A stretch of 25,291 nt of DNA from CAZOOA01 sp964581355 (GCA_964581355.1 CAZOOA010000042.1:1-25291), one strand, 5' to 3'; shown: positions 1 through 8,361, counted from the first letter of the stretch. Notes: generated from the letters alone by a model not told the origin. A program made the numbers and translations.

Positions 1-737
1 TGAAACAAAAACTATATTTTGTCCTGGCGGTTGTTTTCGCCCTACTGGCCGCCGGGGGGGTATATCTTTACATGGAAAACCTGGAGCAGGAAACCAGGCA
101 GGACCTGGAGTATGGCACCATGCTGGTTACCAGGGACTATATCCCCATGCGCACTGTTGTAACCAGCGACATGCTGGAGACCAAAGAAGTGCCGTTGAGC
201 CAGGTGCGAAATGATGCCCTGAAGGATAAAGACGAAATAGCCGGCAGCATAACCAAGACTCCGTTTTACCCGGGAGAACCTTTTTTGCAGGAAAAGCTGG
301 CTTCGCCGGGGGAGACGGGCAACAGCCTCTCCTACAACATTGCTTCAGGGAAGCGGGCGGTTTCCGTGGCCGTAAATGAAGTCATCGGGGTGGGTTACAT
401 GGTCTTACCCGGGGACCGGGTGGATGTTATCGTTGTTATGGAGAAGGAAGAAACAACAGTTATCCATGGAGAGGAAGGCCAGGTCATAGACCGGGAGGAA
501 GAGCGGACGTATACTTCCGAGATCTGTGCCCAGGATTTAAAAGTCCTGGCGGTCAACCAAACCATGGCTGCGGACCAGGAATCCCTGGAGGCAACAACAG
601 TGACCCTGGAAGTTTCCCCTGATGAAGCGCAAAAACTGGTATTGGCGGACGAACGTGGTGTGATCCGGCTTCTTTTGAGGGAGGCCACAGATACCGAAAC
701 TGTAACAGCAACACCCTTAAGGCTGGATGATTTTTAG
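1..737 (+). CDS. cpaB: Flp pilus assembly protein CpaB (5' end cut by one base)
   Basis: CpaB/RcpC-type protein of the Tad (Flp) pilus system, an inner-membrane-anchored periplasmic or extracytoplasmic assembly factor. The window starts with TG followed directly by an in-frame AAA CAA AAA, so the start codon is very likely an ATG or GTG whose first base lies one position before the window. This gives about 245 residues. An internal ATG at 72 would cut off the hydrophobic N-terminus (KQKLYFVLAVVFALLAAGGV), which is the expected membrane anchor. A SAF-like region follows (about residues 40-100, with IPMRTVVTSDML and FYPGEPFLQEKL), then a RcpC-like region with VAVNEVIGVGYMVLPGDRVDV, the conserved 'GDRVDV' element of the family. 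It is the first visible gene of a co-directional tad operon, 18 bp before cpaE. The family call is confident; the start is inferred. Confidence 0.9.
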   Translation, partial: KQKLYFVLAVVFALLAAGGVYLYMENLEQETRQDLEYGTMLVTRDYIPMRTVVTSDMLETKEVPLSQVRNDALKDKDEIAGSITKTPFYPGEPFLQEKLASPGETGNSLSYNIASGKRAVSVAVNEVIGVGYMVLPGDRVDVIVVMEKEETTVIHGEEGQVIDREEERTYTSEICAQDLKVLAVNQTMAADQESLEATTVTLEVSPDEAQKLVLADERGVIRLLLREATDTETVTATPLRLDDF

Positions 738-755
738 GAACAGGGGGTGATTTAC

Positions 756-2057
756 GTGGGTGAGAAGCAGAAAGAAAGCAAAGAAACAAAAGAAACCAAA
801 GAAGTCGAGGAAACAAAGGAAACGAAAGAGGCCATCCGGGTACTCATTGCCGATGATATTGTCCAAACCCGCACCGATATACGCAGGCTGCTTTATTTTG
901 AAGAAGATGTGGAGGTTGTCGGGGAGGCGGGAACCGGCCGGGAAGCGCTGGACCTGATCGGCGAAACCCGCCCGGATATTATCCTGATGGATATTAATAT
1001 GCCCGTGATGGACGGCATTACCGCTACGGAAGAGGTGTCTTTTAATCACCCGGAAGTCAGCGTGATTATTATTTCCATCCAGGGTGAGCAGGAATACCTG
1101 AAAAAGGCCATGGCGGCAGGGGCCCGGGATTACCTGGTCAAGCCCTTGAGCAGCGAAGAAATGGCCAATACCATCCGCCAGGTGTATCGGTTGAACAGGC
1201 GCCGCAATCAAGGGATAAGCAGCCCCAGCAGCCCCAGCAGCCAGGTGGTAGAACAAGGACCTGCTCTGCCGGATAATCAATACAAGACGGTGACCCTGTT
1301 TAGCGGTAAAGGCGGGACGGGCAAGACCACCTTGGCGGCGAACCTGGCCGTGGTGCTGGCCAGGAAAAAGATGAAGGTGGCCCTGGTGGACCTGGACCTG
1401 CAATTTGGAGATATTTCTCTGCTGTTTAACGTGAACGATACCCGCAATATTTGCGATCTGGCAGAGGAAGAGGAAATCAACCGGGAGTCCCTGGACAGTT
1501 GTTTGATTCACCATATTTCCGGGGTTTACATCCTGGCGGCTTCGCCCTGGCCCCAGGAGGCGGAAAAACTCAGCGTGGAGCAGGTAAAGGCTACTTTAAA
1601 GACCCTGCAGGAGTCCTTCGACTGCGTGATTATTGATACGGCGGCAACATTTAACGAGATCAACCTGATGGTTTTGGAAGAGTCCGATTTGATCATGCTT
1701 CCGGCCCGCAAGGACATTGCAGCGATCAAAAATATCAAAGCGGTGCTGGATATTTTGCAATCACTGAACCTGGAAAACAAGGTCCAGGTGGTTCTGAACC
1801 AGGCCAACCTGGATTTGGGTATAGAGTTGAAAGAACTGGAGCAGGCCCTGGAGCGTACCATGGCCCATTCCATCACCGGAGATGAAAAAGCCGTGGTCAC
1901 CTCTATCAACAAAGGGGTGCCCTTTGTCACAGAGTATGCCAGCGCTGAAATCACAAAAAACATGGTGGAGCTGGGCGACAAAATGCTGCATGGGTTTAAA
2001 GAAAAAAGCCCGGATATGGTGAAAAAACATGCCCTGGCCAAACTGTTCAGCTTTTAA
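756..2057 (+). CDS. cpaE: CpaE/TadZ-like protein: receiver domain fused to MinD-type ATPase
   Basis: Pilus-localisation ATPase of the Tad system, 433 residues. I prefer the GTG at 756 over the GTG at 747 because GGGGGTGA (743-750) is a good ribosome binding site five bases before 756. The N-terminus is a charged K/E/T low-complexity stretch (about residues 2-25). A response-regulator receiver follows (about 27-145) with the acidic pair in LIADD, phosphoacceptor D79 in LMDINMP, the Ser in IISIQ and the Lys in YLVKPL, so all the usual phosphorylation residues are present. A Ser/Pro linker leads into a ParA/MinD ATPase with the deviant Walker A KGGTGKT at 185-191 and VDLDLQFGD. Many CpaE/TadZ proteins have a degenerate receiver; this one looks able to be phosphorylated. 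It lies between cpaB and cpaF, and cpaF starts 24 bp downstream. Confidence 0.92.
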   Translation: MGEKQKESKETKETKEVEETKETKEAIRVLIADDIVQTRTDIRRLLYFEEDVEVVGEAGTGREALDLIGETRPDIILMDINMPVMDGITATEEVSFNHPEVSVIIISIQGEQEYLKKAMAAGARDYLVKPLSSEEMANTIRQVYRLNRRRNQGISSPSSPSSQVVEQGPALPDNQYKTVTLFSGKGGTGKTTLAANLAVVLARKKMKVALVDLDLQFGDISLLFNVNDTRNICDLAEEEEINRESLDSCLIHHISGVYILAASPWPQEAEKLSVEQVKATLKTLQESFDCVIIDTAATFNEINLMVLEESDLIMLPARKDIAAIKNIKAVLDILQSLNLENKVQVVLNQANLDLGIELKELEQALERTMAHSITGDEKAVVTSINKGVPFVTEYASAEITKNMVELGDKMLHGFKEKSPDMVKKHALAKLFSF

Positions 2058-2081
2058 ATTATAAACAAGGGAGGGCGTAAG

Positions 2082-3542
2082 ATGTCGCTTCTGAGCAGGC
2101 TGCAGAGAGCAAACCAGGAGAAACCGGTCCGGGATACACCTGCACCATCCCAGGAAAAGCCAACGTCTTCAGTGTCAGCGGACAAAGCGGGAGAGCCGAA
2201 GACAAAAAAAGCTGTGGAGCCTGAGACAAAAAAGGAAAAGCCAGCGGCAAAAAAGGAACAGAAAAAACAGCAAAACCCTTCGCCGCCCAAAGATCCTCAT
2301 GCCGGCTTAAAAGCTTCAGTGCATAAAAAACTGATCGAAAAAGTGGAAAAACTGGAAGGAAGCCGTTCCTTGCAGGAGGAAATCCATGGTATTGCCACGG
2401 AAATACTGGACCAGGAAGTCACTTTTCTACCCAAGGGCGAGCGGGAGAAAATCCTGCAGGAAATTGTAGCCGAGGCAGTAGGATATGGGCCTATCCATCC
2501 TCTCCTGGCGGATCATACGGTCACGGAAATTATGGTCAACGGACCGGAGAAAGTTTACGTGGAACGGGATGGGAAGCTGCAGCAGACTGATATCGTGTTT
2601 CGCGATGATGCTCATGTGCTGCACATCATCGAAAAAATTGTTGCTCCCCTGGGGCGGCGGATCGATGAAAGCCAGCCCATGGTGGATGCCCGGCTTCCTG
2701 ACGGTTCCCGGGTCAATGCCATCATTACCCCCCTGGCGCTAAACGGTCCTACCCTGACCATTCGCAAGTTTTCTGAAGTTCCTTTTACCATCGACGACCT
2801 GCTGGAATTTGAAACGTTAAGCCCCGAGATGGCAGAATTTCTGGAAGCGGCGGTAAAAGGCCGCTTGAATGCTATCGTTTCCGGGGGGACCGGGTCCGGG
2901 AAGACATCCACCCTGAATGTTTTATCCTCCTTCATTGGTGGTAGCGAGCGGATCGTGACCATTGAAGATGCGGCGGAGATCAAGCTCTGCCAGGAACACG
3001 TGGTTACCCTGGAAGCCCGGCTGCCCAACACCGAAGGCAAAGGCGGTGTTTCTATCCGCGACCTGGTGCGAAATGCTTTGAGAATGCGTCCGGACCGGAT
3101 CGTGGTGGGAGAGGTCCGCAGCGGGGAGGCCCTGGATATGCTCCAAGCAATGAACACAGGACACGACGGCTCCCTGACCACCGGCCATGCCAACAGTCCC
3201 CGGGATATACTATCCCGGCTGGAAACCATGGTGATGATGGCGGGCATGGAGCTGCCTGTGCGGGCCATCCGGGAGCAGATAGCTTCAGCTATCGACCTGG
3301 TTATCCACCAGAGCCGGATGAAGGATGGAAGCCGAAAGGTTACCCATATCACGGAAATCCAGGGGATGGAAGGCGATGTCATTGTGATGCAGGACCTCTT
3401 TGTATTCCAGCAGGAGGGGATTAACGAGGAAGGCAAAGTGATGGGCAGGTTTCGCCCGACGGGCATTCGTCCCAAGTTTATGCCTCAGTTGGAAGTCAGC
3501 GGCTTAAACCTGGGTCCGGAAATATTTGCTGATTCCTTTTAG
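2082..3542 (+). CDS. cpaF: Tad pilus secretion ATPase CpaF/TadA
   Basis: Hexameric type II/IV secretion ATPase that powers Tad pilus assembly at the cytoplasmic face, 486 residues. The ATG at 2082 follows GGGAGGGCG at a normal distance. About the first 75 residues are Lys/Glu/Pro/Ala-rich and probably disordered. The conserved CpaF N-domain follows (KLIEKVEKL...), then the ATPase core: VTEIMVNGPEKVYVERDGKL, DARLPDGSRVNAIIPPL-like segment, Walker A GGTGSGKT at 268-275, the Asp box TIEDAAEIKL, Walker B-region MRPDRIVVGEVR, and the His box TGHDGSLTTGHAN. All nucleotide-binding elements are intact. It sits 24 bp after cpaE and 18 bp before tadB in a tight operon. Confidence 0.96.
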   Translation: MSLLSRLQRANQEKPVRDTPAPSQEKPTSSVSADKAGEPKTKKAVEPETKKEKPAAKKEQKKQQNPSPPKDPHAGLKASVHKKLIEKVEKLEGSRSLQEEIHGIATEILDQEVTFLPKGEREKILQEIVAEAVGYGPIHPLLADHTVTEIMVNGPEKVYVERDGKLQQTDIVFRDDAHVLHIIEKIVAPLGRRIDESQPMVDARLPDGSRVNAIITPLALNGPTLTIRKFSEVPFTIDDLLEFETLSPEMAEFLEAAVKGRLNAIVSGGTGSGKTSTLNVLSSFIGGSERIVTIEDAAEIKLCQEHVVTLEARLPNTEGKGGVSIRDLVRNALRMRPDRIVVGEVRSGEALDMLQAMNTGHDGSLTTGHANSPRDILSRLETMVMMAGMELPVRAIREQIASAIDLVIHQSRMKDGSRKVTHITEIQGMEGDVIVMQDLFVFQQEGINEEGKVMGRFRPTGIRPKFMPQLEVSGLNLGPEIFADSF

Positions 3543-3560
3543 CAGGGGAGGGGAGAAAAG

Positions 3561-4538
3561 ATGGAAATGCAATATATCGTACCACTGCTGGCATTTTTTG
3601 TCGTGATCTTGTTGTTTAGCGGTGTGTATGCAGTTACCCGGTCGAAGAAAGAGCAGGTTCAGTCCCGCTTGCAGAAATATACCCGCTCCTCGGGAACCGA
3701 AGAAAAAAAAGAGCAGGAGCAGACGTCGGATCCCCAGGGGGGACGGCTGCGCAAGCCGTTCCAGTCGGCCAGCCGGGCAATGGCGCCCCGGGGCTGGATG
3801 AAAAAGGCCGAGCTGGAGCTGGCCCAGGCGGATATTCCACTGAAACCAGAAGAGTATGTCATGCTGAACATTCTTTTGGTCTGCGCATCGATCTTTTTGG
3901 CTTTTGCTTTAACCGACAGCCTGATCGTGGTGCTTGTCCTGGCCCTGGCCTCAGCCCTGGTTCCACCCATGCTGGTCAAACGGTCCCGGGCCAGGCGTAC
4001 GGCCCGGTTTAACAACCAGCTGGGGGAAGGGCTGGTGATTATGGCCAATTCGCTGCGGGCAGGGTTTAGTTTCCTGCAGGCGGTGGATACCCTGAGCAAG
4101 GAAATGCCGCCCCCATTGTCAACGGAATTTGCCCGCCTGCTGAAAGAGATGAACCTGGGAACCCCGACCGAGGAAGCCCTGACCCGCTTGATGGAGCGGG
4201 TGGACAGTGAAGATCTGGACCTGGTGGTTACCGCGGTTAAGATTCAACGCCAGATTGGCGGCAACTTGGCCGAAGTGTTGGATAAGATCGGGCATACCAT
4301 CCAGGAACGGATCAGGTTCCAGGGGAACCTGAAAACCCTTACCGCCCAGGGCCGGATTTCCGGGTTGATTATTTCCTTGCTGCCGGTATTTATCCTGGCT
4401 TTTGTCATGACAGTAAATCCGTCTTACATGTCACCACTGTTTTCCAGCCCGGCGGGGATTGTCATGCTGGGACTGGCCGTATGTTCCCAGGTGATCGGGC
4501 TGCTGTTGATCCGTAAAATAGTTAACATTGAATACTAA
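3561..4538 (+). CDS. tadB: Tad pilus inner-membrane platform protein TadB
   Basis: Integral membrane platform protein with a type II secretion F (GspF) domain, 325 residues, which pairs with TadC and is driven by CpaF. The ATG at 3561 follows GGGGAGGGGAG. An N-terminal transmembrane segment (VPLLAFFVVILLFSGVYAVT) is followed by a basic cytosolic stretch, a hydrophobic pair near residues 95-135 (MLNILLVCASIFLAFALT and LIVVLVLALASALVPPML), the GspF helical region with MANSLRAGFSFLQAVDTLSKE and VTAVKIQRQIGGNLAEVLD, and two C-terminal transmembrane segments. Length and layout are normal for TadB. It is followed by a 160-bp gap before tadC, the longest gap in this operon. Confidence 0.93.
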   Translation: MEMQYIVPLLAFFVVILLFSGVYAVTRSKKEQVQSRLQKYTRSSGTEEKKEQEQTSDPQGGRLRKPFQSASRAMAPRGWMKKAELELAQADIPLKPEEYVMLNILLVCASIFLAFALTDSLIVVLVLALASALVPPMLVKRSRARRTARFNNQLGEGLVIMANSLRAGFSFLQAVDTLSKEMPPPLSTEFARLLKEMNLGTPTEEALTRLMERVDSEDLDLVVTAVKIQRQIGGNLAEVLDKIGHTIQERIRFQGNLKTLTAQGRISGLIISLLPVFILAFVMTVNPSYMSPLFSSPAGIVMLGLAVCSQVIGLLLIRKIVNIEY

Positions 4539-4698
4539 CCACCATGGCTCTTGCGGGTCACAGCAGGGGATGAAAAAATTTATTGCAGTTCAAAGTGATA
4601 CAAAGTGATGATTTGCAACGCTGCATCCCGCTTTTTGTGAAAATGGTGTACTCGCCGCCGCCGGGAAGTTTTTTATCAAGAAAGACGAGGTGTTGGAA

Positions 4699-5592
4699 AT
4701 GGCTTATGCTGTGGCGCTGTTTGTGTTTATGTCGGCTTGTTCCCTGGGTCTTTCCCTGACCAGGGGGAAAAAACAGGAAAAAGTGGATGTTTTGCAGCGG
4801 CTGGGGCAGGCTGCAGAACAACCCGGGGCAACAGTGCGGGAAGTGGAGCTGAAAAAACCGTTTGCAGAGCGGGCCTTAAAACCCATCCTGGCCGGTATTG
4901 CCAGCCTGATCACCCTGTTAATGCCCGCCCAGATCCGCAACTCCCTGGAGCCGAAACTGCAGCAGGCCGGTAGGCCGGGGAACTTGACAGCAGGCGAGTT
5001 TTTGGCCCTGCGTGTTTCTATTGCCCTGGTCTTGGGCCTGGTCCCGCTGCTGCTGCACGGAGGTTTTTTGCTGGCGGTGGTCCTGGCGGCGCTGGGTTGG
5101 GTTTTACCGGGGCTGTATTTGAACAACCGCATCAGTCAACGAATGCGTGAGATTGAGAAGGACCTGCCCAATGTGCTGGACCTGTTGACCGTTAGCGTGG
5201 AAGCTGGAATGGGGTTTGACGGGGCCATGGGCAAGGTTGTGGAAAAGTCCTCAGGTGTGCTGGCGGAAGAGTTTGAACGGGTGCTGCGGGAGAACTCCAT
5301 GGGCAAAAGCCGAAAAGAAGCGTTAAAAGATATGGCCAACCGGTTGAACGATGAAAATATAACCACCTTTGTTGGGGCCATTGTCCAGGCCGACCAGCTG
5401 GGAATTCGCTTCGGGCAGGTTTTAAGGGTTCAGTCGGACCAGGTGCGCCTGAAAAAGAAACAGAAAGTGGAAGAAGCGGCGATGAAAACCCCGATCAAAG
5501 TGCTTTTTCCCCTGGTGTTTTTTATCTTCCCCACCATCTTTATTGTTCTGCTGGGTCCGGCGGCGATAAAAATTGCTTCCACGCTGTTTTAG
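4699..5592 (+). CDS. tadC: Tad pilus inner-membrane platform protein TadC
   Basis: Second GspF-domain membrane protein of the Tad machine, 297 residues from the ATG at 4699. GTG 4690 and TTG 4693 are also in frame, but CGAGGTG (4686-4692) is a ribosome binding site six bases before 4699, and the protein then starts MAYAVALFVFMSACSLGLSL, a natural membrane segment. The GspF region shows LPNVLDLLTVSVEAGMGFDGAMGKV and FVGAIVQADQLGIRFGQVLRVQSDQ, which are typical TadC features, with a hydrophobic pair near residues 95-140 and a C-terminal segment VLFPLVFFIFPTIFIVLLGP. It is expected to form the membrane platform with TadB. Confidence 0.93.
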   Translation: MAYAVALFVFMSACSLGLSLTRGKKQEKVDVLQRLGQAAEQPGATVREVELKKPFAERALKPILAGIASLITLLMPAQIRNSLEPKLQQAGRPGNLTAGEFLALRVSIALVLGLVPLLLHGGFLLAVVLAALGWVLPGLYLNNRISQRMREIEKDLPNVLDLLTVSVEAGMGFDGAMGKVVEKSSGVLAEEFERVLRENSMGKSRKEALKDMANRLNDENITTFVGAIVQADQLGIRFGQVLRVQSDQVRLKKKQKVEEAAMKTPIKVLFPLVFFIFPTIFIVLLGPAAIKIASTLF

Positions 5593-5669
5593 AACGCTTG
5601 CGGGTTTGCTGCAGCCGGCTGGTCTTGTTTTGTCTTTTGTTTTCTCTCCTGGATGGAGGTGTCTTTTCA

Positions 5670-6227
5670 ATGCTCAACATATTGATGGATCTGATCCTGG
5701 CAGCAGTCCTGGTGGTATCCTTTTATTCCGACATCAGGCACCGCCGGATTTACAATAAAGTGGTTTTTCCCGGTATGATGGCCGGCCTGCTGCTGAATCT
5801 TCTTGCCTCGGGGCCTGCCGGATTGCTCTTTTCACTGCAGGGTCTTCTCCTGGGGATTGCTCTTTTATTCCTGCCTTTCGCCCTGGGGGGCATGGGTGCC
5901 GGGGATGTGAAGCTGTTGGGTGTGGTAGGTGCCTTTCAGGGACCCTGGTTTGTATTTTACGTGTTCCTGGCGGCAGCCCTGTTGGGAGGAGTTATTTCCC
6001 TGGTGGCAATGGCCAGGGATTATCGCCTGCCGGCTTTTGTCAAGAACGCTCTTTTGACCCTGTATTTTTTGCCGGTGAGGGGCTTGCAGTGGAATGCCGT
6101 CGCTGTAGGGCAGGGCGGTGAATCTGCAGGCAGGGCCGGCAAGAGAATCCCCTATGGGCCGGCCATTGTCCTGGGAGCTCTGGCGGTTTATGCCTGGCAG
6201 TTCCTGGGGTATGGGAGGGGGTTCTGA
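5670..6227 (+). CDS. cpaA: Prepilin peptidase CpaA/TadV (A24 family)
   Basis: Membrane aspartic protease that removes the leader of Flp prepilins, 185 residues. The reading frame is open from TTG 5598, but the ATG at 5670 has GGAGGTG (5655-5661) eight bases upstream and starts with the family's membrane helix MLNILMDLILAAVLVVSFYSD. The two catalytic aspartates are visible: D21 in YSDIRHRRIYN and D79 in the GxGD motif GMGAGDVKLL. Several further membrane helices follow, with a cytosolic stretch near residues 110-155. This is the short A24 type without the N-terminal methyltransferase domain. It lies 77 bp after tadC, and its stop overlaps the start of the next gene by one base (TGATG). No Flp pilin substrate gene is visible in the window. 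Confidence 0.93.
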   Translation: MLNILMDLILAAVLVVSFYSDIRHRRIYNKVVFPGMMAGLLLNLLASGPAGLLFSLQGLLLGIALLFLPFALGGMGAGDVKLLGVVGAFQGPWFVFYVFLAAALLGGVISLVAMARDYRLPAFVKNALLTLYFLPVRGLQWNAVAVGQGGESAGRAGKRIPYGPAIVLGALAVYAWQFLGYGRGF

Positions 6228-6622
6228 TGGCTGCACCCACGGCACGGGTTTTCAACCTTTCCACCGGCCAGGTTTTAGCCCGGGAAGCTGTTTTTGCGAC
6301 GACTTTCTGGAGCCGCTTCAAAGGGTTGATGGGGAAAAAAAGACTGGATCAGGGGATGGATGGTTTAATCTTGCTCCCTTGCCGGGGGGTTCATTCTTTT
6401 TTTATGTCTATGGAAATTGATGTTTTGTTTGTGGGCATCGGTGGTGAGATAGTACATATTGCCCACTCCCTGCCCAAATGGTCTGCAAGCAGGGTGGTGC
6501 GTGAAGCCCACTATGTGGTGGAGCTTCCCGCCGGGAGGGCCAAACAGACCGGCACCTGGGTCGGGCAGCGGATTCTGCTGGAACAACCGGAAAAGACTCC
6601 AGGGGCCAGGCAAAGACGGTAA
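6227..6622 (+). CDS. DUF192 family protein at the end of the tad operon
   Basis: DUF192 protein of 131 residues. It begins at ATG 6227, one base inside the stop of the prepilin peptidase gene and preceded by GGGAGGGGG, so it is translationally coupled. Family marks are SRFKGLMGKK near the N-terminus, LILLPCRGVHSFFMSMEIDVLF in the core, and a C-terminal VVELPAGRAKQTGTWVGQRI. I see no signal peptide or membrane helix, unlike DUF192 proteins that carry one. The biochemical role is unknown; the position implies co-expression with the pilus machine. The stop codon lies in the loop of the operon's terminator hairpin. Confidence 0.85.
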   Translation: MAAPTARVFNLSTGQVLAREAVFATTFWSRFKGLMGKKRLDQGMDGLILLPCRGVHSFFMSMEIDVLFVGIGGEIVHIAHSLPKWSASRVVREAHYVVELPAGRAKQTGTWVGQRILLEQPEKTPGARQRR

Positions 6623-6644
6623 GGACAGGCGGCCGTCTTTTTTT
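6612..6644 (+). terminator. Rho-independent terminator of the tad operon
   Basis: AAAGACGG (6612-6619) pairs perfectly with CCGTCTTT (6633-6640) across a 13-base loop and runs into a T tract to 6644. The hairpin starts inside the last codons of the DUF192 gene and includes its stop codon. Confidence 0.75.
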
Positions 6645-6687
6645 ATGCCCTTTAAGCTGATGCCGGGAGTTTTTGGCAGGTAACAAT

Positions 6688-6715
6688 TTTAAAAAGGGAC
6701 AAATGATGGTATAAT
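6688..6715 (+). promoter_or_regulatory. Putative extended -10 promoter of the histidine kinase gene
   Basis: TATAAT at 6710-6715 is preceded by TGG, giving the extended -10 form TGnTATAAT. The -35 region (around TTTAAA, 6688-6693) is weak, which is typical of extended -10 promoters. Transcription would start about 38 bp before the kinase start codon, just behind the tad terminator, so kinase and regulator have their own transcription unit. Confidence 0.65.
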
Positions 6716-6760
6716 AGCAGCAGTGAGAAAACAGTGGCATGAACTGAGCAAAGGTATGGG

Positions 6761-7825
6761 GTGGATATGACGTACTTCCAGAAAATTTTTGACGAACTTC
6801 CAGAAGCGGCTTTTATGACCGACAAGACTCACAAGATAACCGCCCTGAACAAGCAGGCAGAAGAAGTCCTCAATGTATCTTACGAGCAGGTGCGGGGCCG
6901 GGCCTTTTGGGATGTGACAGATTCCTCGCAGATTGTCTCCCTGCTGGAGGAAACGGTTATGCTCTGCCGCCCGCCCAGGCTGACCTTTGAAAATTCCACC
7001 ATCATTTACGATGTCAGGGGGCGCAAGCGTTTTTTTAAGGTTTCCATGGTTCCCCTGGTGACTTTTGAGGGGGAGTTGAAAAATGTCCTCACGGTTATGG
7101 CGGACATCACCATGCTCAAAGAGATTGAGCAGCTGAAGACAGATTTTTTCGCGACGGTGTCCCACGAGTTTCGCACACCCTTGACCTCCATGCTGATGTG
7201 TGTGGGAATGATGAAAATGGGTCAGGGCCGGTTGGCCGAGTTTACACCGAAAGGCAAAGAGATCCTGGAGGCCATTGAAGAAGACTGCAACCGGCTGCTC
7301 AGCCTGGCGGACAATTTACTGGACCTGTCCCGCATGGAAGCCGGGGCTATTGCCATGGACATGGACGAAGCCCATGCGGACAAGATGGTCCAGGCTGCCC
7401 TGGGGACTTTGAAAGTGCAGGCGGAAAAAAGAAATATCAACCTGGTTACCAGTGTCCCTTCGGATCTTCCCGTGATCAAGGCGGACATCAACAAGATTAT
7501 CTGGGTCTTGACCAACCTGGTGGGCAATGCCCTGCGCTATACAGGGGAGGGCGATACCATTACTGTAAAAGCCCGGAACAAGGGGACAAGGCTTTTCTTC
7601 TCCGTAATTGATACCGGCAAGGGGATCGCTCCCGAGGACCAGGAACGGATTTTTGAAAAGTACGTCCAGGGCAGCGATGGAAATTACTCCAGCGGGGGAG
7701 CCGGTTTGGGGCTGGCCATCTGCAAAGACATTGTAGAAGCACACGGGGGTGAAATCTGGGTGGAAAGCGAACCTGGAGAAGGCGCCACTTTTACCTTTTC
7801 CATTCCCGTGTTCAGGGATTATTAA
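6761..7825 (+). CDS. Soluble PAS-domain sensor histidine kinase
   Basis: Cytosolic two-component kinase of 354 residues with no transmembrane segment. A PAS domain covers about residues 5-115 (FDELPEAAFMTDKTHKITALN through TVMADITMLKE). A HisKA domain has the phosphoacceptor H135 in FATVSHEFRTPLTSML. The HATPase domain has the N box NLVGNALRYTGEG, G1 box DTGKGIAPEDQERIFEKY and G2 box GGAGLGLAICKDIVEAHGG. All catalytic elements are intact. The start is GTG 6761, or ATG 6767, which would shorten the protein by two residues; AAAGG at 6750-6754 favours the first. It follows the pilus operon and is followed after 94 bp by a single-domain regulator, its probable partner. The signal sensed by the PAS domain cannot be read from sequence. 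Confidence 0.93.
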   Translation: MDMTYFQKIFDELPEAAFMTDKTHKITALNKQAEEVLNVSYEQVRGRAFWDVTDSSQIVSLLEETVMLCRPPRLTFENSTIIYDVRGRKRFFKVSMVPLVTFEGELKNVLTVMADITMLKEIEQLKTDFFATVSHEFRTPLTSMLMCVGMMKMGQGRLAEFTPKGKEILEAIEEDCNRLLSLADNLLDLSRMEAGAIAMDMDEAHADKMVQAALGTLKVQAEKRNINLVTSVPSDLPVIKADINKIIWVLTNLVGNALRYTGEGDTITVKARNKGTRLFFSVIDTGKGIAPEDQERIFEKYVQGSDGNYSSGGAGLGLAICKDIVEAHGGEIWVESEPGEGATFTFSIPVFRDY

Positions 7826-7919
7826 AGGTGAAAAACTGTGTTTTGGTTCAGTTATCCGCGCCGTGTAAGCTAAGGAAGTTAGTAAACGCTATAATATTAT
7901 TTTAAGGAGGAACTCTGCC

Positions 7920-8285
7920 ATGACGAAAAAAATCTTGCTGGTAGAAGACGAAAAGAATATCATCCTGGGGGTGAAAACCTGCCTGGAGGTGGCCGACTAT
8001 TCCGTCGAGGTGGTCGAAGACGGAGAAAAAGCTGTTGATTTTGCTGTTAAGGAAAAGCCCGACCTGATCTTGCTGGACCTGATGCTGCCCAAGGTGAATG
8101 GCTTCCAGGCCTGCCAGCAGTTAAAATCCATGCAAGAAACCAAGGATATTCCCATAGTCGTTTTGACAGCCAAGACGGCAGAGGAAGATAAAGAACGGGC
8201 CTTGCAGGCGGGTGCAGATTCTTATATGACCAAACCCTTTCGCCCGGAAGAGTTGTGGCAGGAGATAAAGAGGTTTATAAATTAA
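7920..8285 (+). CDS. Single-domain response regulator (receiver only)
   Basis: CheY-like stand-alone receiver of 121 residues with no output domain. It has the acidic pair in LLVEDE, phosphoacceptor D53 in LLLDLMLP, the switch Thr in VVLTAK and Lys in MTKPFRPEE. The ATG at 7920 follows TAAGGAGGA. It is likely phosphorylated by the kinase just upstream and must then act through protein contacts. A TATAAT at 7890-7895 in the 94-bp gap could be a separate -10 box, but I see no matching -35, so transcription with the kinase is the simpler reading. Confidence 0.92.
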   Translation: MTKKILLVEDEKNIILGVKTCLEVADYSVEVVEDGEKAVDFAVKEKPDLILLDLMLPKVNGFQACQQLKSMQETKDIPIVVLTAKTAEEDKERALQAGADSYMTKPFRPEELWQEIKRFIN

Positions 8286-8298
8286 TAAATACAAGTAA

Positions 8299-8334
8299 AA
8301 ACGGGGTTTCCCATTTTGCTGGGAAACCCCGTTT
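8299..8334. terminator. Strong bidirectional terminator between convergent genes
   Basis: A 15-bp perfect inverted repeat, AAACGGGGTTTCCCA (8299-8313) and TGGGAAACCCCGTTT (8320-8334), encloses a six-base loop. A- and T-rich sides on both strands let it serve the response regulator on the + strand and the por operon, whose last stop codon is at 8362, on the - strand. Confidence 0.85.
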
Positions 8335-8361
8335 ATGATCTTGGCAATCCTGTTCTTTTGC

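Noticed and set aside
717..1514. 265-codon antisense frame over cpaE
   Set aside because: Shadow of the real cpaE frame; no ribosome binding site or recognisable domain.
7890..7895. Separate promoter for the response regulator from a TATAAT box
   Set aside because: No -35 element at any accepted spacing and no extended -10 bases; read-through from the kinase gene suffices.
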